A stretch of DNA of 63,136 nt from Capnocytophaga sp. (GCA_030530525.1 JAUMUT010000009.1:1-63136); one strand, 5' to 3'; counted from the first letter of the stretch, positions 45,634 to 56,223 are shown. Program-made: numbers and translations. Notes: generated by a model not told the origin, from the sequence alone.

Positions 45634-48600
45634 ATGATAACACAAAAAGAGTTTCATAAGTATAACCTTATTATAGGTTGGAGTGTTTTTTTTATTGCGT
45701 TAATTACCTATATTCTTACCGTAGAGCCTACCGTAAGTTTCTGGGATTGTGGAGAGTACATTTCTACTTCTGCGAAATTGCAAGTAGGGCATCCGCCAGG
45801 AGCGCCTTTCTTTCAAATGGTAGGAGCATTTTTTGCTACCTTTGCGCCATCGGCAGATAAAATTGCACTTTTTGTGAATTACGTTTCGGTATTTTCAAGT
45901 GCTTTTACTATTTTATTTCTATATTTTATTATTATAAATCTTACCAAAAAGATAGCAAAACCGCAAGGCGAAACATTTTCCAAAGGGGAAGCTATCGCTA
46001 TTTATGGTAGCGGAATGGTAGGAGCGTTGGCTTATACCTTCTCCGATAGTTTTTGGTTCAATGCCGTAGAAGCCGAAGTGTATGCGATGGCTATGCTATT
46101 TATGGCGGTAATGTTTTGGCTTGGTTTAAAATGGACAGATAATTTGAACTCTCCAAGAGGAGATAAGTGGTTGTTGCTTATTTCATTGATTGTTGGGCTG
46201 TCTTTCGGGGTTCATTTTATGGCACTTTTAACTATTCCTGCCATCGGGATGATGTATTTTTTCAATTCTAAATATGAAAAAAATATAAGAAATTTTATTT
46301 TAGCAAATATTATTTCTATTACCATATTATTATTAATATTTAAATTGATTTTGCCTTATACGTTGGCGTTTTTTGGTAATTTAGAAATATTTTTTGTCAA
46401 TAGTTTAGGAATGCCGTTTAATTCGGGAACTATTTTCGCAGGATTGGTTTTGGTGGTGTTTTTTGTTGCAATGTTTTATTTTGCAAAAAAGAAGCAAAAG
46501 CCTGTATTACAAACAGCTACACTTTGTTTGTTGTTCATTTTTGTAGGATTTTCTTCGTGGTTGATGCTTCCTATACGTGCCAATGCAGGAACGGTTATTA
46601 ATGAAAATGATCCGTCCGATGCACGCTCCTTATTAGCGTATTACAATTTGGAACAATACCAAAAAACATATTTGTTCTATGGACCAATGTACACAGACCA
46701 ATATGCAGGTTTAAATTCTACAGATCCTTATACAGACGAAAAGCCAAAATATGAAAGAGACTATAAATCAGGCAAATACATTATCGTAAATCATTATAAA
46801 AATGCAATTCCTACTCCAAATAAAGACCAAGAAGGGATATTACCACGTATGTGGAGTAGAGAACACGCCGCAAATTATATGTTGCTTACTCGCCCTGTAA
46901 GTTTTACTTTGAAAGAAAAATACCAACATATGGAAGAAGCGCAGAAAATTGCAACCAATATAAAAATGCAATTGATGCAAGGGCAAATAACATTGGAGCA
47001 ATACACCAAAATTCTTTCGCAATATAAAGAAATTTTGGAAGTAGAAAAACCTTCCTTTTTTGATAATTTGGAATATTTCTTTACCTACCAAGTGAAATAT
47101 ATGTATTTCCGTTATTTTATGTGGAATTTTGTAGGAAGACAAGATGACGAGCAAGGCAAAATGTTCAACAATCACGGTAATTGGATTTCAGGAATTACTC
47201 CAATAGATAATCTTTTATTGGGTGCTCCACAAACCAATTTGCCATCAGATGTGGAGAATAATAGAGGGCGAAATACGTATTTCTTCTTACCATTATTATT
47301 AGGTATAATTGGGCTTGTGTATCATTTCGGAAAAAGCCAACGAATGTGGTGGGTAGTAACTGTGCTTTTTCTTTTTACAGGAATTGCCTTAAAGGTATAT
47401 CTTAACGAAAAACCTTTTGAGCCACGTGAGCGAGACTATGCCTTAGTAGGGTCTTTCTTTACTTTTTGTATTTGGATAGGAATGGGTGTTTTTGCTTTGT
47501 TTGATACATTAAAAGAAAAACAAAAAAGTAAAATAGCTTCTGTTGGTATTACACTATTTTGTTTATTGAGCGTTCCTGTGTTGATGGCTTCTCAGAATTG
47601 GGATGACCATTCTCGTGCTGGCAAATATACCGCTCGTGCTTTAGCGAAAAGCTATTTGGATTCGGTATCCAAAGACAATGGTGCAATTATTTTCTCTATC
47701 GGAGATAATGATACTTTTGGACTTTGGTATATGCAAGAAATTGAAGGCTATCGTACCGATGTGCGTGTTGTCAATACTTCCCTTTTAGGAACAGATTGGT
47801 ACATTGACCAAATGAAATGCAAGGCTTACACCAGCGACCCTATTCCGTCAGAACTCACACACGACAAATATGCTTACGGCGTTCGTGATGCTATTTATTA
47901 CACCGAATTAGTAGATAAAACTTGGAATATCAAAGACTTAATGAAGTGGATAGCCAGCGAAGACCTCAAAACGAAGATAGATTATGAAATAGAAGGAGAA
48001 AAAATTTATAATTCTACCTATCCAACCAATAAAATCCGTATTCCTGTAAATAAGGAAAATGTATTAAAAAGCGGCGTAGTAAAGCCCGAAGATGCTGACA
48101 AAATCGTAGAGTATATTGATATTACTTTACCACAAACAGGCTTCGGAAAAAATAGACTTCTGATGCTTGATATTATTGCAAATAATGATTGGAAACGTCC
48201 TATCTATTTTACAGGCGGAAGTATGAGTGCCGAAGAATATATCTGGATGAAAGATTATCTACAACTCGATGGGCTTACCTATAAATTAGTACCTATTTAT
48301 ACCCCTATTGATAAAGATAATCCTTATGATATGGGAAGAATAGATGCGGATTTAATGTATAATATTGTAAAAAGTTGGGATTGGCAAGACTTGGATAAAC
48401 CAAATATTTATCACGATCCTGAAACTCGTAGAAATAGTATCGTCTTCCGTGGCAATTTGGCTCGGCTTACCGAAACTCTCATCGCAGAAGGGAAAACGGA
48501 AAAAGCAAAAGACATTATTGACCTTTCCGTAACACGTATTCCTTTGGATAGTTATGGTTACTATTTTACTATTGAACCATTTATTGACGGCTATTATAAG

Positions 48601-48900
48601 GTAAAAGAAGTTGAAAAAGCACAAAAATTACTAAAACAAGTAGCCAACAAATACCAGCAAGAGTTAGATTATTATCTCAACTTTTCACCAGAAGATTTTT
48701 ACCGTTGGTCAGACCAAATAGAGTATTCAATTAGGCGATATGCGCAATTAATTTCTATTGCTTCGGACAATGAAGATACAGAATTTGCCTCTCAACAAGA
48801 AGAAATTTTTAATAATTATATAGGTAAAATGGTGAAATTAACAGGAGCACAAAAGCAACAAACCTCAATAAAAACAAGTGCTGACAGCATTCCTGAATAA
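45634..48900 (+). CDS. DUF2723 membrane protein, TMEM260-like protein O-mannosyltransferase family
   Basis: A 1088-residue protein. The first half is a multi-pass membrane region of about 10-12 helices beginning GWSVFFIALITYILTVEPTVSFWDCGEYI, the DUF2723 signature, in which the Asp-Cys-Gly-Glu turn is typical of membrane glycosyltransferases using lipid-linked sugars. The second half (from about residue 670) is soluble, with GDNDTFGLWYMQEIEGYRTDVRVVNTSLL and C-terminal helical repeats (about 960-1080). The human relative TMEM260 is a protein O-mannosyltransferase; a role in the general protein O-glycosylation of Flavobacteriia is plausible. A TATCTTCG box at 45603-45610 may be its -7 element. 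Confidence 0.88.
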   Translation: MITQKEFHKYNLIIGWSVFFIALITYILTVEPTVSFWDCGEYISTSAKLQVGHPPGAPFFQMVGAFFATFAPSADKIALFVNYVSVFSSAFTILFLYFIIINLTKKIAKPQGETFSKGEAIAIYGSGMVGALAYTFSDSFWFNAVEAEVYAMAMLFMAVMFWLGLKWTDNLNSPRGDKWLLLISLIVGLSFGVHFMALLTIPAIGMMYFFNSKYEKNIRNFILANIISITILLLIFKLILPYTLAFFGNLEIFFVNSLGMPFNSGTIFAGLVLVVFFVAMFYFAKKKQKPVLQTATLCLLFIFVGFSSWLMLPIRANAGTVINENDPSDARSLLAYYNLEQYQKTYLFYGPMYTDQYAGLNSTDPYTDEKPKYERDYKSGKYIIVNHYKNAIPTPNKDQEGILPRMWSREHAANYMLLTRPVSFTLKEKYQHMEEAQKIATNIKMQLMQGQITLEQYTKILSQYKEILEVEKPSFFDNLEYFFTYQVKYMYFRYFMWNFVGRQDDEQGKMFNNHGNWISGITPIDNLLLGAPQTNLPSDVENNRGRNTYFFLPLLLGIIGLVYHFGKSQRMWWVVTVLFLFTGIALKVYLNEKPFEPRERDYALVGSFFTFCIWIGMGVFALFDTLKEKQKSKIASVGITLFCLLSVPVLMASQNWDDHSRAGKYTARALAKSYLDSVSKDNGAIIFSIGDNDTFGLWYMQEIEGYRTDVRVVNTSLLGTDWYIDQMKCKAYTSDPIPSELTHDKYAYGVRDAIYYTELVDKTWNIKDLMKWIASEDLKTKIDYEIEGEKIYNSTYPTNKIRIPVNKENVLKSGVVKPEDADKIVEYIDITLPQTGFGKNRLLMLDIIANNDWKRPIYFTGGSMSAEEYIWMKDYLQLDGLTYKLVPIYTPIDKDNPYDMGRIDADLMYNIVKSWDWQDLDKPNIYHDPETRRNSIVFRGNLARLTETLIAEGKTEKAKDIIDLSVTRIPLDSYGYYFTIEPFIDGYYKVKEVEKAQKLLKQVANKYQQELDYYLNFSPEDFYRWSDQIEYSIRRYAQLISIASDNEDTEFASQQEEIFNNYIGKMVKLTGAQKQQTSIKTSADSIPE

Positions 48901-48935
48901 AGTTATTAACAAAAAATAATTTTTTTTCAAATAAA

Positions 48936-48966
48936 TTGCAATTATATAAAAAAAATAGTAACTTGC
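48936..48966 (+). promoter_or_regulatory. Promoter of gldJ
   Basis: TTG at 48936-48938 and TAACTTGC at 48959-48966 are 20 bp apart; the -7 box is off by one base from TAnnTTTG. The start codon is 35 bp downstream. Confidence 0.5.
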
Positions 48967-49000
48967 GACCCAAATTAAGCAAGGAAAATTTTGTTTAGAA

Positions 49001-50698
49001 ATGAATATACGAAGTTTTAAAAAATCACTTTTAGCTTCCGCTTTGGTAGCTACATTTATCGTAGGTTGTGGTAAGAAGAATTCAGACAGAAATACTTCAA
49101 GTGCCACAGGGTGGAAAATCAATTCCAAAGAAGGAGGTTTTCAATACAATACCGATTTTAAAGACCAAGAAACAGGTCCCGGATTGGTATTCGTAGAAGG
49201 TGGTACTTTTACAATGGGGAAAGTACAAGACGACCCTATGCACGATTGGAACAATACGCCAACAGCGCAACACATTCAGTCTTTTTATATGGACGAAACA
49301 GAGGTAACCAACAAGATGTATATGGAATTTCTTGATTGGACGAAACAAGTATTCCCTCCAGAAGACAAAGAAGGACACTATAAAAATATATATTTAGGAG
49401 TTCTTCCTGATACTTTGGTATGGCGTAGCGAGCTTAGTTCAAACGAAACAATGGTTTCCAATTATCTTCGCCACCCAGCTTATGCAGAATATCCTGTGGT
49501 AGGGGTCAATTGGGTACAAGCAGTTCAGTTTAGCCAATGGCGTACTAACCGTGTAAATGAAGGAATTTTAGAAAGAGAAGGCTATATAGAGAAAAATTCG
49601 CGCTACCAAGTAGATGCAGAAAGTACTTTTAGTACAGATACATACTTGAATACTCCTGAAAATTCTTATGGAAGAAAAGTTTCTGAATTTGCAGGAAAAA
49701 AAGCAGTTGATAAAGAAGGAAATCCTACCTATGCAAAACAAACAAGTGGTATTCTTTTGCCAGAATATCGTCTTCCTACCGAAGCAGAATGGGAATATGC
49801 TGCCAAATCTCTTAGCGGAATACGTGAGTACAATAGCGTAAGAGGACGTAAAAAATATCCTTGGAGTGGTCGTTATACACGTTCTGCTAAACGAAGAGAT
49901 ATTGGTAATCAATTGGCTAACTTTAAACAAAATAAAGGAGATTATGGCGGGGTAGCAGGTTGGTCTGATGACCAAGGAGATATTACTGTAAAAGTAAAAA
50001 CATATCCTCCTAATGACTTTGGTTTGTACGAAATGGCTGGTAACGTAGCAGAATGGGTAGCCGATGTATATCGTCCTATTATTGATGACGATCTTAGTGA
50101 TTTCAACTATTATCGTGGAAACGTTTATACTAAAAACAAAATAGGTGAAGACGGAAAATTAGTAGTAGTAGATGCACAAACAATTACTTATGATACTCTA
50201 AGTAATGGACGTATTATTGCTAGAAATTTACCAGGGCAATTAGCTACTGTTCCTGTTGATGAACAAGAGACTTATTTGCGTTACAACTTTAATCGTAGTG
50301 ATAACCGAAATTACCACGATGGTGATAGAGCTTCTAGTAAAGAATTTGAAAAAATGACTCTACAAGTAGATGGAGAAGCAGTAGGAGCGGTAAGAAGTGC
50401 AAGTGAAAGAGCTAATATTTCTCGCACAATGTATGACTCTCCAAATCAGAAAATTATCAATAACGGAGAAGGCGGAATTATCAGAGAATATGATAAATCT
50501 AATGACAGAACAACTCTTATTGATGACGAGGCAAGAGTGTATAAAGGAGGTTCTTGGCGAGATAGAGCTTATTGGTTAGACCCAGCACAACGTAGATATT
50601 TACCTCAATATAGCGCAACTGATTATATCGGTTTCCGCTGTGCAATGAGTCGTGTAGGCTCAAAAGCTAAAAAGAATAAAACATCACGTGGTGTTTAA
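49001..50698 (+). CDS. gldJ: Gliding motility lipoprotein GldJ
   Basis: A 565-residue lipoprotein essential for gliding and for a stable type IX secretion motor in Flavobacteriia. Lipobox IVGC (Cys23) followed by GKKNSDRN, without the acidic surface signal, which agrees with the periplasmic location of GldJ. The body is an FGE-sulfatase (SUMF1-like) domain with GGTFTMG, YMDETEVTNKMYMEFLDW, YRLPTEAEWEYAAK, YEMAGNVAEWVADVY and, at the C-terminus, VYKGGSWRDRAYWLDPAQRRY...IGFRCAM. The gldJ-murF order is conserved in the group. It marks the organism as a T9SS user, which fits the metalloprotease cassette. Confidence 0.96.
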   Translation: MNIRSFKKSLLASALVATFIVGCGKKNSDRNTSSATGWKINSKEGGFQYNTDFKDQETGPGLVFVEGGTFTMGKVQDDPMHDWNNTPTAQHIQSFYMDETEVTNKMYMEFLDWTKQVFPPEDKEGHYKNIYLGVLPDTLVWRSELSSNETMVSNYLRHPAYAEYPVVGVNWVQAVQFSQWRTNRVNEGILEREGYIEKNSRYQVDAESTFSTDTYLNTPENSYGRKVSEFAGKKAVDKEGNPTYAKQTSGILLPEYRLPTEAEWEYAAKSLSGIREYNSVRGRKKYPWSGRYTRSAKRRDIGNQLANFKQNKGDYGGVAGWSDDQGDITVKVKTYPPNDFGLYEMAGNVAEWVADVYRPIIDDDLSDFNYYRGNVYTKNKIGEDGKLVVVDAQTITYDTLSNGRIIARNLPGQLATVPVDEQETYLRYNFNRSDNRNYHDGDRASSKEFEKMTLQVDGEAVGAVRSASERANISRTMYDSPNQKIINNGEGGIIREYDKSNDRTTLIDDEARVYKGGSWRDRAYWLDPAQRRYLPQYSATDYIGFRCAMSRVGSKAKKNKTSRGV

Positions 50699-50727
50699 CG
50701 ATAAAAACAGATTTTTCATAGAAGAAA

Positions 50728-50757
50728 AAGGCTTCAACTTTGGTTGGGGTCTTTTTT
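50728..50757 (+). terminator. Terminator between gldJ and murF
   Basis: AAGGCTTCAAC (50728-50738) pairs with GTTGGGGTCTT (50743-50753), with several G-U pairs and a 4-nt loop, and then a T-run. murF probably depends on its own start or on read-through. Confidence 0.7.
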
Positions 50758-50773
50758 ATTTAAAAAATAAATT

Positions 50774-52057
50774 ATGGAAATAGAGAATATTTATAAAAAA
50801 TTTCAAGAATGTAAAGGCATAGCTACGGATACTCGCAAAGAAGTGGAAGACAAAATGTTTTTTTGCCTTAGTGGAGATAATTTTAATGGAAATCAATTTG
50901 CTCAATTGGCAAGTGAAAAAGGCGCAAAATATGTTATAATTGATAATCCTGATTATCAAGATGATAAGACTATTTTAGTAGAAAACACTTTGACAACTTT
51001 ACAGCAATTAGCTACTTTTCATAGGGAAAAATTAGGAACGCTTATTCTATCTCTTACAGGTAGTAATGGGAAGACAACCACTAAGGAGCTTATTTTCAGT
51101 GTATTAAGTCAAAGTTTTGAGGCAAAAAAAACAGAAGGAAACCTGAATAATCATATTGGTGTGCCTCTTACATTGTTATCTTTAACCCCCGAAACAGAAA
51201 TTGCTATTGTAGAAATGGGCGCAAATCACCCGAAAGAAATAGAATTTTTATGTCAAATAGCCCAGCCTGATTTTGGCTATATTACCAATTTTGGAAAGGC
51301 TCACTTGGAAGGCTTTTTGTCCTTAGAAGGTGTGATTAATGCAAAAAGCGAATTATATCAATACTTAATGAAAAATAATAAGCGAATATTTTTTAATCAA
51401 GATAATGATATTCAAGCAGATAGGCTGAAAAACTATTCAGAAAAATATTCATTTTCATTATTTCAAAATCCATTAGCCAATGTACAGATTTCCTTAGAAA
51501 ATACCCAGCCTTTTTTAGGTTTTAGAATTGGAGAAACAGCAATTTCTTCTCATTTAGTAGGGAAATATAATGCCGATAATGTAGCGGCAGCAATAAGTAT
51601 TGGGAAATATTTTAAACTATCCGAACAAGCCATAAAACGCGGGATTGAAAGTTATATTCCTAATAATAATCGTTCGCAAATAATTGAAAAACAGAATAAT
51701 ATAAAAATATTATTAGACGCTTATAATGCCAATCCAAGTAGTATGCAAGCTGCTATTGATAATTTTACTTTGTTAAATTATCCTAAAAAAACACTTATTT
51801 TAGGTGATATGAAAGAATTGGGTTTGGAAAGTGAAAAAGAACACCAAGCAATTGTAGATTATATTCAAAAATTTCATTGGGAAAAAGTGTTTTTGATAGG
51901 AGAAAATTTCAGTAAAACAAAAACAAGATTTGCTAAATTTCCAAATACATTGAGTTTTATAGAATATTATTCGGATAAAATAGATAAAAATACCTTTTTT
52001 CTTATAAAAGGATCCAGAAGTATGGGAATGGAAAAAATTTCAGATATTTTTAATTAA
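50774..52057 (+). CDS. murF: UDP-N-acetylmuramoyl-tripeptide--D-alanyl-D-alanine ligase MurF
   Basis: A 427-residue ATP-dependent Mur ligase that adds D-Ala-D-Ala to the peptidoglycan precursor in the cytoplasm. The N-terminal substrate domain contains TDTRKEVEDKMFFCLSGDNFNGNQFA. The ATP site is GSNGKTTTK (residues 96-104), followed by NLNNHIGVPLTLL, AIVEMGANHPKEIEFLC and the C-terminal NANPSSMQAAI and LILGDMKELG. Length and domain order are normal. Confidence 0.97.
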   Translation: MEIENIYKKFQECKGIATDTRKEVEDKMFFCLSGDNFNGNQFAQLASEKGAKYVIIDNPDYQDDKTILVENTLTTLQQLATFHREKLGTLILSLTGSNGKTTTKELIFSVLSQSFEAKKTEGNLNNHIGVPLTLLSLTPETEIAIVEMGANHPKEIEFLCQIAQPDFGYITNFGKAHLEGFLSLEGVINAKSELYQYLMKNNKRIFFNQDNDIQADRLKNYSEKYSFSLFQNPLANVQISLENTQPFLGFRIGETAISSHLVGKYNADNVAAAISIGKYFKLSEQAIKRGIESYIPNNNRSQIIEKQNNIKILLDAYNANPSSMQAAIDNFTLLNYPKKTLILGDMKELGLESEKEHQAIVDYIQKFHWEKVFLIGENFSKTKTRFAKFPNTLSFIEYYSDKIDKNTFFLIKGSRSMGMEKISDIFN

Positions 52058-52096
52058 TATTTTTTCTAAAAAAGGAGAAAAAAGTAAAAGTTTTTT

Positions 52097-52126
52097 TTGA
52101 AAAGACAATAATTATTTTTATTTTTG
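52097..52126 (+). promoter_or_regulatory. Consensus promoter of tig
   Basis: TTG (52097-52099), 19 bp, TATTTTTG (52119-52126). It makes the in-frame TTG at 52124 impossible as a start and supports ATG 52160. Confidence 0.72.
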
Positions 52127-52159
52127 CAAACTGAATTTTTTAGTATCAATTATAACAAA

Positions 52160-53479
52160 ATGAAGATTACCAAAGAGCAAATAGACAATGTAAATGCGGT
52201 ACTTTCCGTATCTATTGAAAAGGCAGATTATAGCCAAAAAGTAGAAAATGCCCTAAATAATTACAGAAAAAATGCAAGCATACCAGGTTTCCGTAAAGGT
52301 CATATCCCAATGGGAATGATAAGAAAACAATACGGAAGAGCCGTGCAGGTAGATGAAATAAATAAACTATTGCAAGAGGCAATTCATAATTATATTACTT
52401 CGGAAAAATTAGATATTTTAGGAAATCCTCTGCCAAAACAAACCGATGTAGATTGGGAAGCGGAAACGCTTACATTCAATTTTGAATTGGGGTTAGCTCC
52501 AAAATTTGAGCTAAATCTTGCTCCAAAAGACGGATTTACTCTTTATGAAATCACTCCAACAAAAGAAGACATTGAAGAGCAATTAGAGCGTATCCTTACC
52601 GAGCAAGGCGATTTAATTCCTGCTGAAAAAATTAGCAAAAACAGCCAAATAACAGGAACTTTCTTCAATGAAGCTAAAAATATAGATAAAAATTATTCTT
52701 TTGATGCACATCAACTTTCTCAGCAAGGATTTAAAGCATTGGAAAACAAGCAAGTAGGAGATCAAATCCAATTGCAAACCAAAGATTTATTCTCCGATGC
52801 TCATATGCTAATGTATGCTTTGGGAGTTTCTCACGACGAGGTGCATCATTTGGAAATTGAAGTTACTTTCACAATTGAAGATATTAAAGATGTGAAATTA
52901 GCCGAAATTAACGAAGAATTTTTCAAAAAAATAGCTCCAAATGGCGAAGTGAAAACAGAAGAAGAGTTAAGAGCAAAAATAGAAGAAGGACTTAAAAATC
53001 AGTACGAAACTTACGCAAATCAGCAATTTTTAGACAATGTTACCAATACTTTGGTAGAAGAAACAACCTTTGAACTACCAGAGGCATTCCTAAAACGTTG
53101 GTTGCGTACCGCAGGCGAAAAAGAATTAACAGAAGAAGAAGCAGAAAAAGAATTTGAACGCTCACAAAAAGGTCTTCGTTATCAACTTATTGAAGGTAAA
53201 ATAGTGAATGAGAATAACTTAAATGTTTCTAATGAAGAATTAAGAGCCTTCACAGAAGATGCCGTAAGAAATTATTTCAGAAATTTTGGCGTTACCGAGC
53301 CAACAGAAGAGCAAGTGAAAAGCTTTACAGCCAATATTTTGAAAAATAATAATGAAGTAGATAGACTTTATAGAGAACTTTTAGGTAAAAAACTATTAGA
53401 TTTCTATAAACAAACAGCTAAAATTAACAAAAAAGCAGTTACTTTTAAAGAATTTGAAGAAATTGAACTTTCAAAGTAA
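52160..53479 (+). CDS. tig: Trigger factor
   Basis: A 439-residue ribosome-associated chaperone. The ribosome-binding signature PGFRKGHIPMGMIRKQYG lies at about residues 36-53. A middle FKBP-like region (about 150-250) is diverged, as is usual in Bacteroidota where the peptidyl-prolyl isomerase domain is weak. The C-terminal helical arms are rich in Glu and Lys (EELRAKIEEGLKNQYETYANQQF). It precedes clpP and clpX, the classical tig-clpP-clpX order, but a terminator separates it from clpP. Confidence 0.95.
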   Translation: MKITKEQIDNVNAVLSVSIEKADYSQKVENALNNYRKNASIPGFRKGHIPMGMIRKQYGRAVQVDEINKLLQEAIHNYITSEKLDILGNPLPKQTDVDWEAETLTFNFELGLAPKFELNLAPKDGFTLYEITPTKEDIEEQLERILTEQGDLIPAEKISKNSQITGTFFNEAKNIDKNYSFDAHQLSQQGFKALENKQVGDQIQLQTKDLFSDAHMLMYALGVSHDEVHHLEIEVTFTIEDIKDVKLAEINEEFFKKIAPNGEVKTEEELRAKIEEGLKNQYETYANQQFLDNVTNTLVEETTFELPEAFLKRWLRTAGEKELTEEEAEKEFERSQKGLRYQLIEGKIVNENNLNVSNEELRAFTEDAVRNYFRNFGVTEPTEEQVKSFTANILKNNNEVDRLYRELLGKKLLDFYKQTAKINKKAVTFKEFEEIELSK

Positions 53480-53501
53480 TCATTTCTAAATAAAAAGAAA
53501 T

Positions 53502-53538
53502 AAAAAAAGCGTGAAAATTCAATGTTTTACGCTTTTTT
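53502..53538 (+). terminator. Terminator between tig and clpP
   Basis: A7GCGTGAAAA (53502-53516) pairs with TTTTACGCT6 (53525-53538), with a single bulged G. Confidence 0.85.
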
Positions 53539-53598
53539 ATTATAAAAAAATAAATATTTCTTTTCTAAAAATATAAAACTATTTTTAAATAATAAAAT

Positions 53599-54261
53599 AT
53601 GGATTATTCAAAAGAATTTAAAAAATTTGCTACTTCCAAAAAAGGGATTAATAGTATGTATTACGACAAAATCGTAAGTAGTATGACGCCTTATATTATG
53701 GAAGAAAGACATCTGAATGTTACCCAAATGGACGTATTCTCTCGTCTTATGATGGATAGAATTATCTTTTTAGGAACAGATGTTAATTCTCAGGTAGCCA
53801 ACATTATACAAGCACAATTATTGTTTTTGGAAAGCGTAGATGCGCATAAAGATATTCAAATTTATATCAATTCACCAGGTGGCGAAGTCTATTCAGGATT
53901 AGGTATTTACGATACAATGCAGTTCATAAAACCCGATGTGGCTACCATCTGTACAGGGCTTGCTGCTTCTATGGCGGCGGTGTTGCTTTGTGCGGGCGCA
54001 AAAGGAAAACGCTCTGCCTTACCTCACTCTCGGGTGATGATTCATCAGCCACTCGGAGGAGCACAAGGGCAAGCAAGCGATATTGAAATCAACGCTCGTG
54101 AAATATTAAAAATCAAAGAGGAATTATCACAAATTATTGCAAATCATTCAGGGCAACCAATAGAAAAAGTTACCCAACAAAGCGACCGCGATTATTGGAT
54201 GATTGCCAGCGAAGCAAAAACCTTTGGAATGATTGATGAAGTTCTTGTACGAGGGAAATAA
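53599..54261 (+). CDS. clpP: ATP-dependent Clp protease proteolytic subunit
   Basis: A 220-residue serine peptidase that forms the tetradecameric proteolytic chamber. The catalytic triad is Ser124 (GLAASMAA), His149 (MIHQPLGG) and Asp198 (QQSDRDYW); the spacings of 25 and 49 residues equal those of E. coli ClpP. An N-terminal extension of about 15 residues relative to E. coli is normal for Bacteroidota. clpX starts 2 bp after its stop, so the two are co-translated. Confidence 0.97.
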   Translation: MDYSKEFKKFATSKKGINSMYYDKIVSSMTPYIMEERHLNVTQMDVFSRLMMDRIIFLGTDVNSQVANIIQAQLLFLESVDAHKDIQIYINSPGGEVYSGLGIYDTMQFIKPDVATICTGLAASMAAVLLCAGAKGKRSALPHSRVMIHQPLGGAQGQASDIEINAREILKIKEELSQIIANHSGQPIEKVTQQSDRDYWMIASEAKTFGMIDEVLVRGK

Positions 54262-54263
54262 TT

Positions 54264-55511
54264 ATGAGTAGAAATGCAAATGAATGTTCGTTCTGTGGGA
54301 GAATAGGAGGAAGAGATGTTTTTTTAATATCAAGTGCTTTATATACAGATACTTGTATTTGTAATTATTGTGTAGAACAAGCCTACAACATTTGGATGGC
54401 AGAAATGGAAAGCCAAAAAAAAGCAACTGGCGAAGCCCTTGATGATGATATTTTATTAAAAAAACCTCTGCAAATAAAGGAATTTTTAGACCAATACGTT
54501 ATCGGGCAAGAATATACCAAAAAAGTACTTTCGGTAGCCGTGTATAACCACTACAAAAGGTTGCTACAACACCAAGATGAAGAAGACATCGAGATACAAA
54601 AGAGCAATATTATAATGGTGGGGCAAACAGGTACAGGAAAAACCCTAATGGCTCGTACCATAGCCAAGATGCTCAACGTACCGCTTGCCATTGTAGATGC
54701 AACAGTGCTCACCGAAGCAGGTTATGTTGGTGAAGATGTAGAAAGTATTCTTACGCGCCTTTTGCAAGCTGCCGACTACGATGTAGAAAGAGCCCAAAAA
54801 GGTATCGTTTTTATTGACGAAATAGATAAAATAGCAAGAAAAAGCGACAATCCATCTATAACACGAGATGTTTCAGGGGAGGGAGTGCAACAGGCATTAT
54901 TGAAGTTATTAGAAGGCTCTATCGTTAATGTACCGCCGAAAGGAGGTAGAAAGCACCCTGACCAGAAGTATATAGAGATAAATACCGAACACATCTTATT
55001 CATAGCTGGTGGAGCGTTTGACGGCATAGAGCGCATTATTTCTCGAAGGATAAACCAGCAGTCCGTAGGGTACACGTCTTCCATAGAAAATAGGGTAGAT
55101 GACAAAAATATCCTGCAATATGTAACCCCAAAAGACCTGAAAGACTTCGGGCTTATACCTGAAATTATTGGGCGATTACCTGTCTTGACCTATATGAATC
55201 CTTTGGATAAAGAAACCCTCCGAATGATACTAACGCAACCAAAGAATGCTATTATTAAGCAGTATAAAAAGCTATTCGCTATGGACCACATAAACTTGGA
55301 AGTTACCGAAGATGCCTTAGATTATATCGTTGATAAAGCATTAGAGTATAAATTGGGGGCAAGAGGGCTACGTTCGCTATGCGAAAATATCTTAACCGAT
55401 GCAATGTTTGAGCTACCAAGTTCCGAAGCTACCGAACTGATAGTAGATAAGGCATACGCCGAAGATAAGATTAATAAATCTAACCTGAATAAGGAGTTTA
55501 TTACGAAGTGA
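54264..55511 (+). CDS. clpX: ATP-dependent Clp protease ATP-binding subunit ClpX
   Basis: A 415-residue AAA+ unfoldase. The N-terminal zinc-binding domain has CSFC (residues 8-11) and CNYC. Walker A is GQTGTGKT (120-127); Walker B is IVFIDEID with Asp185-Glu186. Sensor and arginine-finger regions ([16 protein letters not shown]) are present. The loop that contacts ClpP reads VGY (in QSVGYTSS) instead of the IGF of E. coli; I believe this is usual in Bacteroidota. It delivers unfolded substrates to ClpP encoded directly upstream. Confidence 0.97.
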   Translation: MSRNANECSFCGRIGGRDVFLISSALYTDTCICNYCVEQAYNIWMAEMESQKKATGEALDDDILLKKPLQIKEFLDQYVIGQEYTKKVLSVAVYNHYKRLLQHQDEEDIEIQKSNIIMVGQTGTGKTLMARTIAKMLNVPLAIVDATVLTEAGYVGEDVESILTRLLQAADYDVERAQKGIVFIDEIDKIARKSDNPSITRDVSGEGVQQALLKLLEGSIVNVPPKGGRKHPDQKYIEINTEHILFIAGGAFDGIERIISRRINQQSVGYTSSIENRVDDKNILQYVTPKDLKDFGLIPEIIGRLPVLTYMNPLDKETLRMILTQPKNAIIKQYKKLFAMDHINLEVTEDALDYIVDKALEYKLGARGLRSLCENILTDAMFELPSSEATELIVDKAYAEDKINKSNLNKEFITK

Positions 55512-55532
55512 ATTTAATGTTATAAAAGAGGA

Positions 55533-55567
55533 AAAGAGGCTGTCTGAAAAGGCAGTCTCTTTTTTTT
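55533..55567 (+). terminator. Terminator of clpPX
   Basis: AAAGAGGCTGTCT (55533-55545) pairs with AGGCAGTCTCTTT (55550-55562), 13 bp with two G-U pairs and a GAAA loop, followed by T-run. Confidence 0.9.
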
Positions 55568-55591
55568 GTATAAAAACACTACATTACCAAT

Positions 55592-55626
55592 AAAAAAGCT
55601 ACCAAAATGTGGGTGTTGCCATAGCT
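55592..55626 (-). terminator. Possible terminator of the PH-domain gene
   Basis: AGCTA (55626-55622) and TAGCT (55601-55597) with a partly paired interior, followed by six T on the minus strand. The stem is short. Confidence 0.4.
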
Positions 55627-55641
55627 AAAAATAAAATTAGC

Positions 55642-56136
55642 TTATATTTCCTTATGGGTATTTACAATTTCTATAACTTTATCTCTTTGCTCACAGCTAA
55701 AAACATACTTCTTATTCTTTTTAGTTATTATCATAAATGATTGTTTATGGTTTCCTATAAAAGCAGTATATCTCCCTACTTTCCTATTATAAAAAATACC
55801 AATAAAGCCAAACAAACCACCCGAACCAAATAGCCTAAGACTATTTAAAGTAGCATCACACTTTTGTATATCCGCTATATTAGTATAAGGAATATATATT
55901 TTACCAATTATTTTGGTTAATAAAATTCCTTGCTCATTGATAGTGATAGATATAGGAGCATTAACTAAACAAAGTACAAAAGTAACTATAATGAATATAG
56001 CAATATATAATGTAAGGTGTTCATTTTGGTTAATGAAGATATCTAAACATTTTATTACTACAAAAAATAATAGAGGGCTTATAATTAAAGTAATTAATTT
56101 TACAGAAAATCCCCAAGAGACATTAAATTTTTTCAT
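55642..56136 (-). CDS. Small membrane protein with bacterial PH-like domain
   Basis: A 164-residue protein. Two hydrophobic segments (about residues 13-30 and 39-58) form an N-terminal hairpin in the inner membrane. Residues 60-160 look like a bacterial pleckstrin-homology domain of the bPH_5 kind, with IYIPYTNIADIQKCD, LRLFGSGGLFGFIGIFYNRKVGRYTAFI and MIITKKNKKYVFSCEQRDKVIEIV. The role is unknown. It stands alone; the upstream gap (56137-56428) holds a 21-bp-period repeat array and no clear promoter. Confidence 0.75.
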   Translation of the reverse strand: MKKFNVSWGFSVKLITLIISPLLFFVVIKCLDIFINQNEHLTLYIAIFIIVTFVLCLVNAPISITINEQGILLTKIIGKIYIPYTNIADIQKCDATLNSLRLFGSGGLFGFIGIFYNRKVGRYTAFIGNHKQSFMIITKKNKKYVFSCEQRDKVIEIVNTHKEI

Positions 56137-56223
56137 ATCAAATTATATTTAAGAATTATTTTTAATAGATTTTATTTGTTTTATTGGATAATATAGATGG
56201 AATACAATAGATTAAAAATTTTT

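Noticed and set aside
54264-55511. VGY in place of IGF in the ClpP-contact loop of ClpX as an anomaly
   Set aside because: I believe this is the normal state of Bacteroidota ClpX, so it is not specific to this window.
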